Assembly: GCA_040905905.1 (NCBI GenBank)
Contig: JBBDQN010000005.1
Span: 1-56,424 of the forward strand
Source of the DNA: JAICND01 sp040905905
GTDB taxonomy: Bacteria > Actinomycetota > Acidimicrobiia > Spongiisociales > ZC4RG35
Length of the DNA: 56,424 bases
Direction of reading: 5' to 3'
This document shows, one piece after another, positions 52,877-56,424 of the stretch. Under the pieces are notes generated by a model. It was not told where the DNA came from. It saw only the letters and a list, made by a program, of their open reading frames with translations, and ran no database searches. Numbering within the stretch: position 1 is the first letter of the stretch; the number at the start of each line of letters is the position of its first letter. The translations under genes were made by a program, and so were the position numbers.

Positions 52877-53280
52877 GGCCTGCTCCGATAAGGGTCGACT
52901 TGCTCACTGTGGACTGCGCTGATTGTCATGTCCCCGATGGGGAGGAACGCCGACACCTCGGGGACGGTGACCGAAACCTCCACCGAAACTATCGAGCCAC
53001 GCTCCAGGCCACAGCTGCCACCTCCACAGAACCGCACATCGACCAATCCCGGGTCTATGTCATGGCCGATTGCCAGCGAAGTCACGAGAGCCATGGCTGC
53101 CTCGTGGCCGTCGCCGGTCGCAAGCACAAGCGTCCGGGCGGCCTCGGCTGCCGCTCGCCGTGCAAAGTTGTGATGTTCAAACACCGGAGCCACCGAGAGG
53201 ACCATGACCGCCACCGGGACGACGATGAGCATCAGCCCCAGGGTCAGCTCCAACGGACTTGCGCCCGTTTCCTTAGGCAT
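52873..53280 (-). CDS. TadE-like minor pilin
   Basis: This is 135 aa starting MPKETGASPLELTLGLMLIVV: a short basic leader, a Glu at the pilin +5-like position, and one hydrophobic helix, then HHNFARRAAAEAARTLVLAT. A Cys pair (FCGGGSCGLE) may form a disulfide outside the cell. The longer frame upstream is overlap with the neighbouring gene and is not used. Its start overlaps the previous gene by 8 bp. Confidence 0.72.
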   Translation of the reverse strand: MPKETGASPLELTLGLMLIVVPVAVMVLSVAPVFEHHNFARRAAAEAARTLVLATGDGHEAAMALVTSLAIGHDIDPGLVDVRFCGGGSCGLERGSIVSVEVSVTVPEVSAFLPIGDMTISAVHSEQVDPYRSRP

Positions 53281-53644
53281 CGGTCTCCTTGACGGCCCGC
53301 ACTTCGATGTCGAAGGCAATATCGGGAACCCCTGGCACCCAGGCGGCGAACCTAGCCTTCGCGGAAGCAATCACTTGACCCGCGGCTACGACGCATGACG
53401 TGGTGACCTCCTCGCCCAAGGGCCCGGCCATCAGGTCCTCAAGAACATCGCTCATGCCCTCGTGGCAGTCGGTCACTGAAGCCTGGGCAGGGGCTGCTCT
53501 CCTGACTCCTTCGTCGAGGGCCGCTCGTACAACACCGCGGGCGTACTGGATCGCAATGAGGTTGAGCAGGATCGCCAGGAACACCATCGAGAACGAAGCG
53601 ACCAGGGCCCACTGGGCCGTGGCTAGCCCGCGCTCAGCTTTCAG
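53273..53644 (-). CDS. TadE-like minor pilin with uncertain (CTG?) start
   Basis: This is about 123 aa: KAERGLATAQWALVASFSMVFLAILLNLIAI is a TadE-type N-terminal helix, then YARGVVRAALDEGVRRAAPA and two cysteines (VTDCHEG, TTSCVVA). No ATG, GTG or TTG exists before the helix in this frame. The only sensible position is a CTG that overlaps the flp stop (CTGA). Translation by coupling from flp is likely. A sequencing error is an alternative. Confidence 0.65.
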   Translation of the reverse strand: MKAERGLATAQWALVASFSMVFLAILLNLIAIQYARGVVRAALDEGVRRAAPAQASVTDCHEGMSDVLEDLMAGPLGEEVTTSCVVAAGQVIASAKARFAAWVPGVPDIAFDIEVRAVKETDA

Positions 53645-53841
53645 TTGGTTCCCCCTCCGAGGATCTGGGTCCTGATCCAGTTGACAACATCCACACCCAG
53701 GGTCTGCAGGACTCCCCAGATCACAACCAACGCAGCGATGGCAAGGGCGGCATTGCCTAACAGTTCCGCAGTTGAAAGGCCCCTCTCGTCGTTGCGCACC
53801 TCTTCGAGGAAACGGCCGACCCGTACCAATAGCCCTTGCAT
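53641..53841 (-). CDS. Flp-type major pilin candidate
   Basis: This 66-aa protein has a leader MQGLLVRVGRFLEEVRNDERG and then LSTAELLGNAALAIAALVVIW, a short hydrophobic helix with Glu at position 5 after the Gly, the Flp prepilin pattern (cleavage G/LSTAE). An AAGGAGG site precedes the ATG by 6 bases. It lies between tadC and the minor pilins, as expected. Confidence 0.75.
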   Translation of the reverse strand: MQGLLVRVGRFLEEVRNDERGLSTAELLGNAALAIAALVVIWGVLQTLGVDVVNWIRTQILGGGTN

Positions 53842-53861
53842 ATCCAGCCTCCTTCGAGCAT

Positions 53862-54794
53862 TCAGCTCCAGTTGAAGAGAAGCGATGGAAGCGGCGCACC
53901 CACGAACAACAACATGACGGGAGCCAGGATGCCGATGATCGGCACGAGCATTGCCGCCCTTCGTTTGGTTGCAGCCCTTCGAATCGCTTCTCGCCTTCCT
54001 TCTCGTACGTCTTCGGCCAATGCCAAGAGTGCAGATCCGAGATCGGCTCCTCGTTCGTCGGCTGCGCCCAGAAGCGAATAGGTGCGGGCGCACTCCGACT
54101 CCGGCGTGAGGGCGGCAATCCGAGCGAAGGCCTCCGAAGCCCTCATCCCGGCTCGATGCAATCGCAGAGCCTCGGACAACTCCCCGACAACTTCACCCTG
54201 CCCGCGCTGGCAGATCTGGGAGACGGCATGGACAACCCCTCCACCCGCTCTGATCCGCATAGCCAAGAGCTGGTTGACGGTGTAGATCTCGATGCGCATT
54301 AGTTGGCGTCGGTTTTCCACCGCACGGTCGAGACGACCGCGTTGCCTCGAAACTCCGATGACCGATCCGAGCAACGCCAGGGCCACCGCTCTCCCCCCGG
54401 GCAATTCCAGTGCTATCGCCCCCATCACCGAAACTCCCAGCCATGTGAAGCCGGCAGTCAGTTGCTTGACCCGATATGCGTTGACTGCCTGAGCGCCGTC
54501 GATGCCGGGGAATAGTCCCGATTGCCGGAGCCGGAGGGCCAGACCCGCTTCCACGTCGAAATCGAAAACACGCCCCAGCCGGGAGGCCAGCACAGCCGTC
54601 GCCTGAGAAAGGAACATCAGCCCGCCTGTCGCATTGGCAAACTCGACGCTTCCGGGAGCGCTGCGAGCGGCCAGCCCATAGGGCCGAACCCGGGTTGACA
54701 ACCGCGGTGCGGGCGGCACCAACGTACGCATGAGTAGAGCCACGGCGCCCGCGCTGAGGAGGGCTGCGACGACCGGCCAGCCCACATCGCTCAC
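53862..54794 (-). CDS. tadC: Tad pilus inner-membrane platform protein TadC
   Basis: This is 310 aa with an N-terminal helix (GWPVVAALLSAGAVALLMRTL), two central helices (about 112-150) and a final helix (MLVPIIGILAPVMLLFVGAP). Between them is the T2SS-F cytoplasmic domain: NQLLAMRIRAGGGVVHAV, ALRLHRAGMRASEAFARIAA, ERGADLGSALLALAEDVREGRR. It forms the membrane platform of the pilus with TadB. The GTG overlaps the tadB stop (GTGA). Confidence 0.85.
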   Translation of the reverse strand: MSDVGWPVVAALLSAGAVALLMRTLVPPAPRLSTRVRPYGLAARSAPGSVEFANATGGLMFLSQATAVLASRLGRVFDFDVEAGLALRLRQSGLFPGIDGAQAVNAYRVKQLTAGFTWLGVSVMGAIALELPGGRAVALALLGSVIGVSRQRGRLDRAVENRRQLMRIEIYTVNQLLAMRIRAGGGVVHAVSQICQRGQGEVVGELSEALRLHRAGMRASEAFARIAALTPESECARTYSLLGAADERGADLGSALLALAEDVREGRREAIRRAATKRRAAMLVPIIGILAPVMLLFVGAPLPSLLFNWS

Positions 54795-55657
54795 GAGGCA
54801 CCACTAAACACACGGGGCTCGTCGGGCTCGCGCCCTAGCCGACCCACCAACCACAGACCGAAGAAACTGGCGGCACCTCCTATAAGCACCACGAACCCCC
54901 CCGCAATCGAGCGATAGAAGTCGCGGAAAGGCCCCGGCCTGAGGGTCATGAACATCAGCACCAGCCAGGGGATTACGAAGACAATCCGGGCATTGATCTT
55001 CTGTTCCAGGGCCAATGTCTCCATTTCCTCCACTGCCCAGACATCGCGCGTCGTGGCCGCGGCTAGATCGCGTAGGATTTCAACGACTACAGCACCGCCC
55101 CGATCGTGGGCCAGAATCAGGACTTCGAGAATCCGGTCCGAGCCAGGATGGGCAAGGTCGGACTTGATCCCTTCGAGGGCAGCCACCACACCGACCGCCC
55201 TTGACAACTTTTGGTATGACCCGAACGCCTCTCGCAGAGGCGCCGGGCCAGCCGACGCGAGATGGTCGAGGGCCCTGGTAAGCGACATTCCTGAGGAGAT
55301 GGAAGCGATCAAGTCGCGGAGGCCGTCAGGCCAGGCACGCTGGAGGTCCATCAATCGTTGAGTTCGTTTCTTCTCCACCAGAGCTCTTGGTATGTAGGCC
55401 GCCCCGATGGCTGGCACCACCGCGATCGTCCAAACCCCCGAAATTCCCCACACCAAAACGAAGATCACAACCGCTCCGACGAAAACGAGAGTACGGAACT
55501 GCCCGCGACCAAAGCCCATACCTTCGCGCACAAGGCGCTGCCGTCCGCGTGGCGACCGCGCCTTTCTCTTTGAACGGACCGGTGGCCAGGCACCTGTAAG
55601 GGTCCCAACCACCAGGGCAGCCACGACCGCCGTAAGCCACGATGCCAGAAGGTTCAC
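54791..55657 (-). CDS. tadB: Tad pilus inner-membrane platform protein TadB
   Basis: This is 288 aa with a T2SS-F domain: LQRAWPDGLRDLIASISSGMSLTRALDHLA, LREAFGSYQKLSRAVG, AHDRGGAVVVEILRDLA. Hydrophobic helices lie at both ends (FVGAVVIFVLVWGISGVW; VFVIPWLVLMFM; GGFVVLIGGAASFFGLW). The GTG at 55657 overlaps the cpaF stop. The frame is open further upstream but that part is antisense to cpaF-coding sequence. Confidence 0.85.
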   Translation of the reverse strand: MNLLASWLTAVVAALVVGTLTGAWPPVRSKRKARSPRGRQRLVREGMGFGRGQFRTLVFVGAVVIFVLVWGISGVWTIAVVPAIGAAYIPRALVEKKRTQRLMDLQRAWPDGLRDLIASISSGMSLTRALDHLASAGPAPLREAFGSYQKLSRAVGVVAALEGIKSDLAHPGSDRILEVLILAHDRGGAVVVEILRDLAAATTRDVWAVEEMETLALEQKINARIVFVIPWLVLMFMTLRPGPFRDFYRSIAGGFVVLIGGAASFFGLWLVGRLGREPDEPRVFSGAS

Positions 55658-56165
55658 AGGAGACTCATCCGGCCTTCGAGGACATCGCGCAGCTGCACAC
55701 CTTCTGGTAGAGAGCGCTCGAGTCGGTCGGCCAATTGGTCCGGGGGGAACGCACCGCTCCACGTAAGGGGCGCCCCCAAGCGCGGTCGGATGAAGATCGG
55801 CTGGGTCGAAAAGTCATCATGGAGCGCCGGCACCAGCGCCATGACCTCCATTACCTGACGGCGAACGGGTCCCTCGCGTACTCCGGTGGCATCTCGATCG
55901 AGGTGGATGACGAAGTCGAGCGAGGACGAAAAGATCTTTCGCACCACCGGCTCGGCGACGTTTTCGCCTGCCATCAAAGCGGCGTTGACCAGGGCAGCCA
56001 ACGCATCCCGGGCTGTGTTGGCGTGGATGGTGCAGGCAAAGCCACAGCCGGCATTCACCGCTCGCGTCAACTCAAACGCCTCCGACCCTCTTACCTCACC
56101 TACAACGATTCGGTCGGGTCGCATAGCCAAGACCACCTTTGCTTTTTCGCACCCCTCCAACCCAA
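55654..56165 (-). pseudogene. cpaF: Tad pilus ATPase CpaF/TadA, 3' portion, cut by a putative insertion element
   Basis: About 170 C-terminal residues of the pilus-assembly ATPase remain: AMRPDRIVVGEVRGSEAFE (Walker B region), GCGFACTIHANTARDALAALV (His box) and the C-terminal domain to VLEGRMSLL. Full-length CpaF is about 400-450 aa, and the Walker A part is missing. Upstream of about residue 15 the similarity stops, and from 56166 the DNA looks like the end of a mobile element. The remaining piece overlaps tadB by 4 bp. Unless the other half lies beyond the element, pilus assembly from this locus should be lost. Confidence 0.7.
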
Positions 56166-56205
56166 TGTCAGAAACCCTGTCAGCCCGATGACAAACACCC
56201 TGTCA
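56166..56205. repeat. Putative insertion-element terminus with repeated TGTCA motifs
   Basis: TGTCAG begins at 56166, and CCCTGTCA recurs at 56175-56182 and 56198-56205 with an inverted TGACA between (56189-56193). Multiple spaced copies at one end recall IS21-type termini. The stop codon of the ORF at 56203 lies inside the last motif. The opposite end and target duplication are outside the window. Confidence 0.5.
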
Positions 56206-56424
56206 CCAGCTGATCACGCGGCATCCTGAGCCGGGGCCTTCACCCAGATGAGCGGCACCGTGGCGCTGAATGTCGGCGGGAGAGACCAAGTCACCGAACG
56301 TGGAATCCCAGTAACTGGCAGGTAGCGCCGAGTGCCGGGTAGCGTGCGCCGGGTCGGCTCGTTCGTAGTGTCGTTGGTGAGTGTTATGCACGGGCGTGCT
56401 CGTGACACGTTGCTGGAGTGAATC
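56203..56424 (-). CDS. C-terminal fragment of an unrecognised protein, probably of the mobile element
   Basis: The reverse frame is open from the window edge for 73 codons, with HQRHYERADPAHATRHSALP, SYWDSTFGDLVSPADIQRHG and GCRVISW before the TGA. The composition looks like real coding sequence. I cannot assign a family. Its stop falls in the repeated TGTCA motif at the presumed element end, as transposase genes often do, so an insertion-sequence gene is suspected. Confidence 0.45.
   Translation of the reverse strand, partial: DSLQQRVTSTPVHNTHQRHYERADPAHATRHSALPASYWDSTFGDLVSPADIQRHGAAHLGEGPGSGCRVISW

Overview
The window looks like Actinomycetota, most plausibly Acidimicrobiia or a close relative (inference). 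Supporting signs are: high GC with many GTG/TTG starts; a DUF222/13E12-type HNH gene; an F420/LLM-type oxidoreductase; an actinobacterial-size RpoC (1316 aa) with a long charged coiled-coil insertion near its N-terminus; and a Tad pilus locus of actinobacterial layout. No rRNA, tRNA or CRISPR array was recognised.

Layout. (1) 1-3243, minus strand: the str operon rpsL-rpsG-fusA-tuf (tuf cut by the window edge), with a near-consensus promoter. (2) 3362-11084, plus strand: a defence-type island holding a PHP-ATPase of the TrlF/SMC-like kind, a decayed Cas1-like gene, an EcoRI-family adenine methyltransferase translationally coupled to a DUF262-HNH nuclease, and a DUF222-HNH protein. (3) 11154-18066, minus strand: a small membrane protein, an MFS transporter fused to a cyclic-nucleotide-binding domain, an ECF sigma factor overlapping a membrane-anchored Asp-box protein, two kelch lipoproteins (one reduced to a stub), a MOSC protein and a coiled-coil membrane protein. 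(4) 18107-34874: two tightly packed, divergent operons (6 + 7 genes) from a 68-bp divider at 26076-26143. They encode adenine deaminase, guanine deaminase, two differently fused xanthine-dehydrogenase-type enzymes, an SsnA-like amidohydrolase, two N-carbamoyl amidohydrolases, two fold-type-II PLP enzymes, a SerA-like dehydrogenase, DUF1015 and a luciferase-like oxidoreductase. I read this as a nucleobase/ureide catabolic cluster whose complete pathway is not evident from known schemes. (5) 34922-42460, minus strand: rpoC and rpoB with the rpoB promoter. (6) 42563-49272: MarR regulator, aminotransferase, oligopeptidase B, small lipoproteins, acyltransferase 3, a 27-aa membrane peptide and CsbD. 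(7) 49303-51978: a divergent PP2C phosphatase / STAS pair. (8) 52020-56165, minus strand: Tad/Flp pilus genes, with cpaF cut by what looks like the end of an insertion element running off the right edge.

About 31.9 kb lies between rpoC and rpsL, genes that sit close together in many bacteria. The defence island and the catabolic cluster are both inside that gap. The strongest candidates for something undescribed are the methyltransferase/DUF262-HNH pair, the 13-gene bidirectional catabolic cluster, the ECF sigma/Asp-box protein pair, and a 50-bp perfect palindromic repeat present in two identical copies at gene ends. All functional calls are from reading protein motifs by eye; no database search was run.
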